Source: JBFMFE01 sp040752295 (lineage in GTDB: Bacteria; UBP15; UBA6099; JBFMBQ01). Taken from it: DNA of 28,388 nt. Positions 6,430 to 13,749 of this stretch are shown one piece after another. The stretch lies in NCBI GenBank assembly GCA_040752295.1, contig JBFMFE010000065.1, positions 1-28,388 on the forward strand. The letters are read 5' to 3'. The notes under the pieces were generated by a model. That model had not been told where the DNA came from and searched no databases. It was given only the letters and a program-made list of their open reading frames with translations. The position numbers were made by a program, and so were the translations under genes. The stretch's first letter is position 1; each line of letters begins with the position of its first letter.

Positions 6430-8250
6430 TCAGCGCAGGAGGATTACGTCAACGAGGTCGGCGCTCCTGACGGGATGGGCGCCTTCGGGGACGATGATCA
6501 GGCAGTTGGCGAGGACCATCGAGGACAGCACACCGAAGCCCTGGCTGCCCGTGGACCTGACGAACAGCCTTTCGTTCTCGAAGCGGTAAACGCCGCGAAT
6601 GAAGTTCCGCCGCCCGTCCCCGGGACGGAAGTCCTCTTCCATCACGGCTTTCGCCTTTTTCCAGCCGGTCTCGGAGCAGCCGGTCATCCGCGCGAGCGCC
6701 GGACGGACGAAAAGCTCGAAGGCGATCATGCACGAGACCGGGTAGCCCGGCAGGCCGAAGAACGGCACACCGTCGAAGTACGCCATTGTGGTCGTCTTGC
6801 CCGGCTTCATGAGTACCTTGCGAAACAGAACGTCGCCGCTGCCGGCGAGGACGTCGCGCACGAGGTCATAGTCGCCCACCGAGACGCCGCCCGCGGTGAG
6901 AACGGCGTCGCACCGCGCCGCTGCTTCGCGGAACGCCCCGAGGAGGCGCTCCTCGACGTCCGGCAGCGTGCCGTAGAAAACAGGCTCGCCCCCGGCTTCA
7001 AGTACAAGCCCGAAGAGGGTGTACGAGTTGCTGTTGCGCACCAGTCCGGGTCTGACCGGTTCGCCCGGGAGTACGACCTCGTCGCCGGTGGAGATGATAC
7101 CCACGACCGGTTTCCGCGAGACTCGCACGGCGGTGCGTCCGCATGAGGCGAGCATTCCGGCGTCCGCGGGAGTGAGTCTTCGCCCCGCCCTCAGGACGGC
7201 GCTCCCCGCCCTGACGTCCTCGCCCGCCGGGCGGACGTTTTCCCCCGGCTTCACGGGGCGCTTTACGGCGACGGTTCCTTCGCCGGCTTCCGTGTACTCG
7301 ATCATCACCACGGCGTCGGCGCCGGGGGGTATCGGCGCGCCGGTCATAACGCGTGCGGCTTCGCCCTCGGCGATGCCCCGCTCCATGCTCCTGCCGGCGG
7401 GGACGCTGCCGATGGTCTTCAGCCGCACGGGATCGTCCTCGCGCGCTTTCTCGACGAACGCCGAGCAGACGGCGTATCCGTCCATGGCCGAGCTTGCCAC
7501 GAGGGGTATGTCAACGTCGGCGGCGCAGTCCTCGGCGAGGACCCTGCCGACGCAGTTCAGGAGGTCCACTTCCTCGACGCCGAGCCGCGGCACGTTTTCG
7601 AGGACGATTCTCAGCGCCTCGTCAACGGAGATCATGGGTTCCCATCCGCGCTTTCGGTGAGGACGGCGCGCACGCGCGCCGGCGCCGCCCGCCCCGCCCG
7701 ATGAACGGCGGACGTTCAGCCCCGCCCTGCGCAGTATGAAGTCCGCCACGCCCGCGACGTCGTCCAGAGCGAAGACCGGAGCGCCGGCGGCGCTGGGCAT
7801 CCAGTCGGCGACGACGGCGATGCACTCGCCCGCGCCGCAAAGCAGTTCGTTTGAGGTCTCCCGTCTGGACACCTCGATCTTCATGGCTCGGTCCTTCTTG
7901 TATCCCTCCGTCAGGACGAGGTCAACGCCGCCCATGAAGCCGCCGACGAGGGGTTCGAGCGGTGTGTCGCCGGCGACGTCTTTCACCATCGCAAGCTTCC
8001 AGGGCGAGGAGATCAGAACGACGTCCGCGCCCGCGCTCTTAAGCCTGTGGCTGTCCTTTCCCGGACGGTCAATCTCGAACCCGTGCGTGTCGTGCTTCAC
8101 CACGCCGACCCTGAAGCCGCGGCGTTTCAGTTCCGGTATCAGCTTTTCCAGAAAGGTCGTCTTGCCGGAATCCGATTTTCCGACGAAAGAGATAACCGGG
8201 GTGAGAACCCCGCGGGCGAGTTCCTCCCCTTCCGGCGCGGCGTTGTTCAT
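6430..8250 (-). CDS. MobB-MoeA fusion, molybdenum cofactor synthesis
   Basis: Residues about 17-185 are MobB: a P-loop GKSDSGKTT near the start, then VVKHDTHGFEID and a DLVLTEGYK block, as in the GTP-binding adapter for molybdopterin guanine dinucleotide synthesis. After a Gly/Ala/Arg-rich linker, residues about 205-606 are MoeA, which inserts molybdenum into adenylylated molybdopterin. It has SAMDGYA, GIISTGDEV, a TAGGVSVGDYD motif and GLPGYPVS. I chose the ATG at 8250 because GGAGG lies eight bases upstream; an upstream in-frame ATG at 8277 has no ribosome site. The two domains are one continuous frame, although an internal ATG at the junction (about 7635) could give free MoeA. No molybdoenzyme or other mo-gene is in the window, and no Moco riboswitch is evident. 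Confidence 0.93.
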   Translation of the reverse strand: MNNAAPEGEELARGVLTPVISFVGKSDSGKTTFLEKLIPELKRRGFRVGVVKHDTHGFEIDRPGKDSHRLKSAGADVVLISSPWKLAMVKDVAGDTPLEPLVGGFMGGVDLVLTEGYKKDRAMKIEVSRRETSNELLCGAGECIAVVADWMPSAAGAPVFALDDVAGVADFILRRAGLNVRRSSGGAGGAGARARRPHRKRGWEPMISVDEALRIVLENVPRLGVEEVDLLNCVGRVLAEDCAADVDIPLVASSAMDGYAVCSAFVEKAREDDPVRLKTIGSVPAGRSMERGIAEGEAARVMTGAPIPPGADAVVMIEYTEAGEGTVAVKRPVKPGENVRPAGEDVRAGSAVLRAGRRLTPADAGMLASCGRTAVRVSRKPVVGIISTGDEVVLPGEPVRPGLVRNSNSYTLFGLVLEAGGEPVFYGTLPDVEERLLGAFREAAARCDAVLTAGGVSVGDYDLVRDVLAGSGDVLFRKVLMKPGKTTTMAYFDGVPFFGLPGYPVSCMIAFELFVRPALARMTGCSETGWKKAKAVMEEDFRPGDGRRNFIRGVYRFENERLFVRSTGSQGFGVLSSMVLANCLIIVPEGAHPVRSADLVDVILLR

Positions 8251-8377
8251 CGCGCCACCTCCATTACGATAAAACAACCCTGTTTCACGCGTAGTTGTTC
8301 CCGCGGCGGGGAGAATCCGCGCGCGGTGCGGGAGGCGTTTTTTCCGGCGCGTCCGGCGTCACAGGGCGCGCCGTCTT

Positions 8378-9484
8378 TCATGCGCCCGTCGCCGGGAGGC
8401 TCGCGTAGCGACCGAACTCGCGCGCCGCCTTCACGAGCGCGACGTAGTTTTCGGGCTTGACGCCGGGGTGTATCGTGTTCGACGAACTGATGATGTAGCC
8501 GCCGCCCGGCGCGGCTGCGGCAATGGTGTCGCGCACCGCCGCGCGCACGTCCTCGGGCGCGCCGCTGACAAGAAGGTAAGCGCAGTCAATGTTTCCGACG
8601 ATGCAGAGCCTGTCGCCGAAAATCCGTTTCGTCTCGCCGATGTCCATGCACTGTGGCTGGACGGGGTGGATTCCGTCGAAGCCGCATTTTATGAGCGAGG
8701 GGATGAGCGGGGTGAGCACGCCGTCGCTGTGCTTGACGACCTTCATACCCAGTTCGTGGGCGCGGCTGACGATCTCGGTGAAATAAACAGCGAGAAACTC
8801 GTCGAACTGCGAGACACTTATCATTGGCGCCGAGATGAAAGCCACGTCGGAGGCTTCGACGATGAAATCGGCGCCTTTCGCGGCGATTTTTTCGAGGGAT
8901 TCGAGGCAGTAATCGGTGGTGAGGCGCGCCATGTCGCGCACGAGAGCGGGATTTTCGACGTAGTCCATCATCAGGCGTTCCAGCGAGCCGCGAAGCCCCC
9001 AGCTCAGGGCGAACGGACCGAGCATCATGTAGGACACCGCCCTGTCCGGGAACCTCGAGCGCGCCATGTCAATCAAGAGGAAGTCCGAATCGCGGACGGG
9101 GGGCATCCTGAAGCCGCGCACGTCCGCGGGGTCCTTCAGGGGTCCGGCGACGGGGTACGGCTCGCCGAAATCGCTCACGTGATAAACGACGCCCATTTCG
9201 TCGCGCACGTGCTTCTGGTCGAGCCGCTCGATCTGCGCGTTCACCGGCGCGCACACGCCGTCAATGTCCAGCCCCCTCACCATCGCCGCGAAGGCTTCCA
9301 CGAGCTGAAGAAGCTCCAGATCGCTCATATCGCCGTAGAACTTCGGCTCGGGGAGCTGCGACTCGTCCGCGAAGCCCCTCGCGAGGGCGACGATGCTCGG
9401 CTCGTTGAAGGCGAGTTCCCAGACGGGGACGGCGTCCGGCTGCCGTCTGTCAATAGCCGTGAGGATTCTCTCTCTTCCGGTCAC
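8378..9484 (-). CDS. URO-D superfamily protein (not HemE)
   Basis: The 368 residues follow the uroporphyrinogen decarboxylase/methylcobamide methyltransferase fold. The opening GRERILTAIDRRQPDAVPV, the central GPFALSWGLRG, and the late HSDGVLTPLI and GIHPVQPQ blocks are family patterns. The N-terminal RQAGR motif of true HemE is missing. The zinc site of corrinoid:CoM-type methyltransferases (HxCG) reads His-Ser-Asp-Gly here, so the Cys ligand is absent. Substrate and reaction are therefore unknown. I prefer the GTG at 9484, which has GGGAGG ten bases upstream, over an in-frame GTG at 9511 without one. It is transcribed divergently from the MBOAT gene and lies 128 bases before the MobB-MoeA gene. 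Confidence 0.8.
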   Translation of the reverse strand: MTGRERILTAIDRRQPDAVPVWELAFNEPSIVALARGFADESQLPEPKFYGDMSDLELLQLVEAFAAMVRGLDIDGVCAPVNAQIERLDQKHVRDEMGVVYHVSDFGEPYPVAGPLKDPADVRGFRMPPVRDSDFLLIDMARSRFPDRAVSYMMLGPFALSWGLRGSLERLMMDYVENPALVRDMARLTTDYCLESLEKIAAKGADFIVEASDVAFISAPMISVSQFDEFLAVYFTEIVSRAHELGMKVVKHSDGVLTPLIPSLIKCGFDGIHPVQPQCMDIGETKRIFGDRLCIVGNIDCAYLLVSGAPEDVRAAVRDTIAAAAPGGGYIISSSNTIHPGVKPENYVALVKAAREFGRYASLPATGA

Positions 9485-9629
9485 AGAGGCTCGACCTCCC
9501 GCGTTCGTCACTGAACCATAACAACAAAAACCTATCAGAAAAGGAGGTTAAAAACAACCCGCGAAAGAGGGATGAAGCAGCAGGCGTAATCGTTCAGGGT
9601 GAGAGGACGGTTACCAGGAGGCTTTACAA

Positions 9630-9659
9630 TTGACTCTGTGGTTGAAAAGCGTGCATAAT
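9630..9659 (+). promoter_or_regulatory. Promoter of the MBOAT-SGNH pair, probably leaderless
   Basis: TTGACT (9630-9635) and CATAAT (9654-9659) are separated by 18 bases. The predicted start of transcription, about seven bases after the -10 box, falls one or two bases before the GTG at 9668. No ribosome-binding site precedes this GTG, which agrees with a leaderless mRNA. Confidence 0.5.
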
Positions 9660-9667
9660 AATACTCC

Positions 9668-11068
9668 GTGAGTTTTGACAGCAAAGTGTTTGTGTTGTTT
9701 TTTGCGTTTTTTTTCTGCCTGTATCATTTGTTGTACAGGCGGCACGTGGTTCAAAACATCGTAATATTAGCTGGAAGCTATATATTTTACGGCTGGTGGG
9801 ACTGGCGGTTTCTCGGACTGATCGTCCTGTCGTCGTCCGTAAACTACGCAGCTGGCATCGGGATTAAAAACGAGGCCCGTTCCGGCCGCAGGAAGCTTCT
9901 GCTTGCCGCCGGCATCTGTACGAATTTAGGGATACTTGGGGTTTTCAAGTACTACAATTTTTTCGTTGAAAACATTTTCAGAATGATTGAGACGTTCGGC
10001 TTTCAAGCCGATGCCCCCCTTTTCAATATGATACTGCCCATCGGAATTTCATTTTACACATTCCAGTCTATGGCGTACACGATAGACGTGTACCGTGGCG
10101 ATGCCGAGGCGGAGCTTAACCCGATCACATTCTTTGCATTTATTTCTTTTTTCCCTCAGCTTGTTTCCGGTCCCATAGAGCGCGCGAACCACCTGCTGCC
10201 CCAATTCAAGCGTCCGCGCATTGTCACCGAGAACAACGTGCGGGAAGCCATCTGGCTGCTGTGCTGGGGCTTTTTTCTCAAGGAGGCGATATCCGACATT
10301 GCGGCTGTCTTCGTCGATCTTGCTTTCACGGAGAGTCAGACGAGCGGGTGGATGACGATTTTAGGTACGCTCGCGTTCACTCTGCAAATTTACTGTGATT
10401 TTCACGCGTACAGCATTATAGCCAGAGGTGCAGCCCTTCTTTTAGGGTTTGAGCTGGTCTGGAATTTCAATCTTCCTTATTTCGCGACGAGCGTTCAGGA
10501 TTTCTGGCGTCGGTGGCATATAAGCCTGAGCACCTGGCTGCGTGATTATCTTTACATTTCACTTGGGGGGAGCCGCCTCGGGCGCGGGAGGACGTATATC
10601 AACCTGATGGTCACGATGCTGCTTTGCGGACTGTGGCACGGCGCGGCATGGAATTTCGTGTTATGGGGGTTATTGCACGGCGCAGCCCTGTCAATCGGCA
10701 GGTTATCACACGAGGCAAGGCTGCCTGTCGCAAGGGTTCCCGGGGCGCTGCGGTGGTTCGGCACGATGTCAATTGTGGTCGCGGGGTGGTTTTTGTTCCG
10801 GTGCCAGTCATGGGATACGGCGATAAACATGCTTGGCTCTCTCGGCGACATGGCGTGGGAACAGCGTCACACCAGTTTCCTCGTCAATCTTGTGGCGCTG
10901 TGGTTTCCCGTTGCGGCGATCGAGATATGGCAGTTTCGCAAATCCGATCAACTGTTCGTTTTATCGCTTGGCAGGGGCGCATATTCCGTTCTTACCGCCT
11001 GCGTTTTTACATTCGTATTCATAACTTTCAGGAGATTCGAGTATGCGTTCATTTACTTTCAATTCTGA
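9668..11068 (+). CDS. MBOAT-family membrane O-acyltransferase, AlgI-like
   Basis: This 466-residue polytopic inner-membrane protein belongs to the family that passes acetyl groups across the membrane onto exported polysaccharides (AlgI, PatA, DltB). Visible signatures are the N-terminal SYIFYGWWDWRF motif, the GISFYTFQSMAYTIDVYRG and PQLVSGPIER blocks, FWRRWHISLSTWLRDYLYI, and the LWHGAAWNFVLWGLLHG stretch with the catalytic-type His. The usual CDFSGYSDIA reads CDFHAYSIIA here. The start is GTG; an in-frame stop just upstream excludes a longer form, and the N-terminus matches the family. The gene overlaps the next by 26 bases. The acceptor polymer is not known; the polysaccharide genes on the opposite strand are candidates. 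Confidence 0.9.
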   Translation: MSFDSKVFVLFFAFFFCLYHLLYRRHVVQNIVILAGSYIFYGWWDWRFLGLIVLSSSVNYAAGIGIKNEARSGRRKLLLAAGICTNLGILGVFKYYNFFVENIFRMIETFGFQADAPLFNMILPIGISFYTFQSMAYTIDVYRGDAEAELNPITFFAFISFFPQLVSGPIERANHLLPQFKRPRIVTENNVREAIWLLCWGFFLKEAISDIAAVFVDLAFTESQTSGWMTILGTLAFTLQIYCDFHAYSIIARGAALLLGFELVWNFNLPYFATSVQDFWRRWHISLSTWLRDYLYISLGGSRLGRGRTYINLMVTMLLCGLWHGAAWNFVLWGLLHGAALSIGRLSHEARLPVARVPGALRWFGTMSIVVAGWFLFRCQSWDTAINMLGSLGDMAWEQRHTSFLVNLVALWFPVAAIEIWQFRKSDQLFVLSLGRGAYSVLTACVFTFVFITFRRFEYAFIYFQF

Positions 11069-12083
11069 AACCGCCGAGGTTACGGGCACCGCGCCCTGGG
11101 CGCTGGTTTGCATCATTTTCCGCAATTCGTGGCTGATATTTGTTATATCCGGATTGTTTATCGCCGCGGGGGAGATATGGTCTCGAATCGAGGAACCGGA
11201 TATGTCGAATACGTCCATTGAAAGGATAATAGTGTCGGAGCAGCTTGAAAGGGCCGGGACCATCACAGACGCGGATATTATAATGACCGGCGATTCATCA
11301 GCGCTGATGGGATTGGACGTCGTCATGCTGGGGGAACTGATCGGGGGGCGGCGTGTCGAATCGCTTGCCACCATAGGCTATGTCGGGCCGGACGCTTATG
11401 GAAGGATCCTTGAGATATTCACGAGTCATGCCGGGTATACACCCGTCGTGATCATCCTCATGCACGGCGAATCACTCAATTTGAGCGAGGAAAAGCTCAA
11501 CCTGATACCTCTGGAAGAAAAGGACGTGAAGCGGCTTCCTTTTGGGCACGAGGCACGGAGGAAGTTGTTCGAGGACGTGATTGGGAGGGTGGTGTCAATA
11601 CCGCTGCCTGGTGCGTACGGGAGGCACTACGGATGGCCTGAAGATTTTCGCAAGGCACTGCGTTCGCAGGGCGGCACGCTGACGGATCCGAACAAGCTCG
11701 ATGCCAACAGTTCAAAGCGGGACTATGAATTCACTTTGACCGGGCCGGTTGAAGAGAGGATGGCAAGACTTGGGGAGATTCTTGAGCGGCTCAATCCGTG
11801 CCACGTTTACTTCGGCATCACGCCTCTCCACGAGTCAAGTAAAAGCGGGATAACGTTGACCAGCCGCGCGGCTGTTTTGCGCAGGTGCGCATACCTGCTG
11901 CGCTTGAATGATCGAAACATTCTTGGTTTGCCGGTCAGCATGCCGGATCGGTATTTTTCGACCTTTACCCACTTGAATTACGAGGGGCAGAAGGTATATA
12001 CGAGTCGGGTAGCCCGGACGCTGATTGAGCTGTCGCGTGAAGGCGAGGGGGAAGTGAAGCGCTGTTTGAGCGAAAACAGGTGA
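11043..12083 (+). CDS. SGNH-like membrane-anchored partner of the MBOAT protein
   Basis: The 346-residue product has one membrane segment at about 22-43 and a long, probably periplasmic domain. IIMTGDSSALMG (about 79-90) resembles block I of SGNH/GDSL hydrolases (GDS), and a late THLNYEGQKVYTSR stretch resembles the C-terminal block with the catalytic His. In AlgI/AlgJ, PatA/PatB and DltB/DltD systems such a partner completes acyl transfer to the polymer. The ATG start has AGGAG eight bases upstream, inside the end of the MBOAT gene, so translation is probably coupled. Sequence match to named families is weak; the role is inferred from the two blocks, topology and position. Confidence 0.7.
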   Translation: MRSFTFNSETAEVTGTAPWALVCIIFRNSWLIFVISGLFIAAGEIWSRIEEPDMSNTSIERIIVSEQLERAGTITDADIIMTGDSSALMGLDVVMLGELIGGRRVESLATIGYVGPDAYGRILEIFTSHAGYTPVVIILMHGESLNLSEEKLNLIPLEEKDVKRLPFGHEARRKLFEDVIGRVVSIPLPGAYGRHYGWPEDFRKALRSQGGTLTDPNKLDANSSKRDYEFTLTGPVEERMARLGEILERLNPCHVYFGITPLHESSKSGITLTSRAAVLRRCAYLLRLNDRNILGLPVSMPDRYFSTFTHLNYEGQKVYTSRVARTLIELSREGEGEVKRCLSENR

Positions 12084-12218
12084 AGATTTGAGTTGTGCGC
12101 TTTGGATTACCTGTCCGCCGTGCCGGGCGCGCCTAAACCCGGCGGGACGGGCGTCCGGTGCGCCGGCGGAATCTGGAAACGGCGCGTTTCGAGGGAAAAA
12201 CCGGAAAGGGAGGCACGC

Positions 12219-12989
12219 ATGAAATACAGCACGCTCATCACGGAAACGGAAGGGAACGTTCTGATCGTTACGCTCAACCGCCCTCCGATGAACGCTCTGA
12301 ACGGGGAACTGATCGTTGAACTGGGCAGACTTTTAGACGAAGCCGGTGAAGACGCGGAGGTCCGCGCGGTCGTTATAACGGGTTCCGGGGACAAGGCGTT
12401 CAGCGCCGGCGCCGATCTTTCGTCGGGGTTCGGGGAGGACGTCGGCTCGTTCGTGAAACGCGGTCAGGACGCGTTCACGCGGATCGAGCGGTTCGGGCGT
12501 CCGGTGGTCGCGGCGATCAACGGACACGCCCTGGGCGGCGGCTGCGAGATGGCGATGGCGTGTCATTTCAGGATCATGAAAGAGGGGGGCACGATCGGGC
12601 TGACGGAATCCAGCCTCGGGATCATTCCCGGCTACGGGGGAACGCAGAGGCTGCCGCGTCTGATCGGGAGGTCGAGGGCGCTGGAGATGATGATTCTTGG
12701 CAAGCGGATAGGCGCGGGGGAGGCGCTCGAACTGGGACTCGTCAACGAGGTGTGCGGCGAGGGGGAAACGCTCGAAAAGGCGAAGGGGCTCGCCCGCCGG
12801 CTCGCCGAGCGCGCGCCGGTCGCCTCGAAGCTCATCATTGACGCCGTCGCCCGGGGGGCGGACCTTCCCATCGAGGACGCCCTGGCGGTCGAACGCGAAA
12901 ACTTCGTCAAGGTGATCGGCACGCAGGACGCCGCGGAGGGTATAAGGGCGTTCTTCGAAAAGAAAAAGCCGGAATTCAAGGGAAAGTGA
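12219..12989 (+). CDS. Enoyl-CoA hydratase / crotonase family
   Basis: This 256-residue cytosolic enzyme has the full crotonase pattern: AFSAGADL (oxyanion hole strand), INGHALGGGCEMAMA with Glu110, and TESSLGIIPGYGGTQRLPR with Glu130. Both Glu match the catalytic pair of classical hydratases, so hydration of an enoyl-CoA is likely. The exact substrate cannot be read from the sequence. The ATG at 12219 has AAAGGGAGG about six bases upstream; longer in-frame starts lack a site. No other fatty-acid or CoA gene is nearby. It converges on ilvH, with 37 bases between the stop codons, and follows the SGNH gene by 135 bases in which I see no gene. Confidence 0.9.
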   Translation: MKYSTLITETEGNVLIVTLNRPPMNALNGELIVELGRLLDEAGEDAEVRAVVITGSGDKAFSAGADLSSGFGEDVGSFVKRGQDAFTRIERFGRPVVAAINGHALGGGCEMAMACHFRIMKEGGTIGLTESSLGIIPGYGGTQRLPRLIGRSRALEMMILGKRIGAGEALELGLVNEVCGEGETLEKAKGLARRLAERAPVASKLIIDAVARGADLPIEDALAVERENFVKVIGTQDAAEGIRAFFEKKKPEFKGK

Positions 12990-13021
12990 CGGTGAAGAAA
13001 CGGCGGGCGGTCCGAAGGCGT

Positions 13022-13046
13022 GCGGTTCAGGTGGTCTGTGAACCGC
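13022..13046 (-). terminator. Hairpin at the convergent end of ilvH
   Basis: A perfect 7-bp stem (GCGGTTC/GAACCGC) with an 11-base loop overlaps the ilvH stop codon, in the short space facing the hydratase gene. No T-run follows on either strand, so intrinsic termination is doubtful; it may only stabilise mRNA ends. Confidence 0.3.
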
Positions 13047-13527
13047 GGCAGAGGGAGACCTTACCGGTGCGGACGACCTCGATAATGCCGAAGCGGCTGA
13101 GCAGTTGAATCATGGCGCCGGTCTTGTCCTCGTCGCCGGTAAGCTCGACGATGAGGGATTTTTCGGAGAGGTCAATAATCTGTCCCCTGAAAATGGAGAC
13201 GATCTGCATAATCTCGCCGCGCGTTTCGGCGCCGGCTTTGACTTTCACGAAAACGAGTTCGCGGCTGACGGTCTGCGTGTCGGAGATGTCGCTCACCTTC
13301 ACGACGTCCACGAGCTTGTTGAGCTGCTTGGCGACCTGCTCGAGGACGATGTCGTCGCCGGAGACGACGATTGTCATGCGCGAGAGCTGCGGGTCGTGCG
13401 TCTCGCCCACCGTGAGGCTTTCGATGTTGAAGCCCCGCCGGCTGAACAGACCCGATATGCGCGTCAGTACGCCCGGTCTGTTCTCGACGAGTGCGGATAT
13501 CGTGTGGCGTTTCGCGCCGTCGGTCAT
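13027..13527 (-). CDS. ilvH: Acetolactate synthase small (regulatory) subunit
   Basis: This 166-residue subunit binds the catalytic IlvB subunit, activates it and usually confers valine feedback inhibition. The N-terminal ACT domain begins HTISALVENRPGVLTRISGLFSRRGFNIESLTVG, the valine-binding signature of the family. The C-terminal domain has RELVFVKV, DLSEKSLIVELTG and the GIIEVVRTGKVSL ending. The ATG at 13527 is preceded by a GGGGGGAAACGGA purine run. A longer in-frame start would add 35 residues read from the repeat element and is unlikely. It lies 222 bases downstream of ilvB, separated by the palindromic element, and is probably the last gene of the operon. Confidence 0.95.
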   Translation of the reverse strand: MTDGAKRHTISALVENRPGVLTRISGLFSRRGFNIESLTVGETHDPQLSRMTIVVSGDDIVLEQVAKQLNKLVDVVKVSDISDTQTVSRELVFVKVKAGAETRGEIMQIVSIFRGQIIDLSEKSLIVELTGDEDKTGAMIQLLSRFGIIEVVRTGKVSLCRGSQTT

Positions 13528-13536
13528 TCCGTTTCC

Positions 13537-13713
13537 CCCCGGATTATTCATCCGGGGAAATCGCGATAGCGCAGAATCTTCGTCGTTATCGGTCTTCCAC
13601 CGTCGGTCACGTACCCTCCAGTACGCTCCCATCCGGTGTAAGCCCTCTGCCTTGAATCTTCAGCACTCTCGCGATTTCTTCCCGAATTATTCGTGAAGCA
13701 TGAATAATTCGGG
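13537..13713. repeat. Composite palindromic element between ilvB and ilvH
   Basis: Two hairpins bracket this 177-base element: CCCCGGAT/ATCCGGGG with a 5-base loop (13537-13557), and a perfect 12-bp stem CCCGAATTATTC/GAATAATTCGGG with a 9-base loop (13681-13713). The arms are also related to each other in inverted orientation: each hairpin is followed inward by GAAATCGCGA or its near copy and then by a similar 15-base stretch. This is the architecture of a REP pair or a small MITE. It is transcribed within the ilvB-ilvH intergenic space, where it could protect or process the mRNA. Confidence 0.65.
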
Positions 13714-13749
13714 TTCCCTTCATCGCCGCGCCTGCGCCGGATTCGAGAT

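Noticed and set aside
8251..8377. Molybdenum cofactor riboswitch before mobB-moeA
   Set aside because: The gap is short and shows none of the expected conserved stems that I could recognise.
9541..9589. AAGGAGG followed by a 5-codon ATG...TAA mini-frame
   Set aside because: The spacing from the ribosome site is wrong and nothing suggests a leader peptide; the adjacent promoter starts further right.
13528..13632. Longer ilvH start
   Set aside because: The extra residues are encoded by the palindromic element and are not part of the family.
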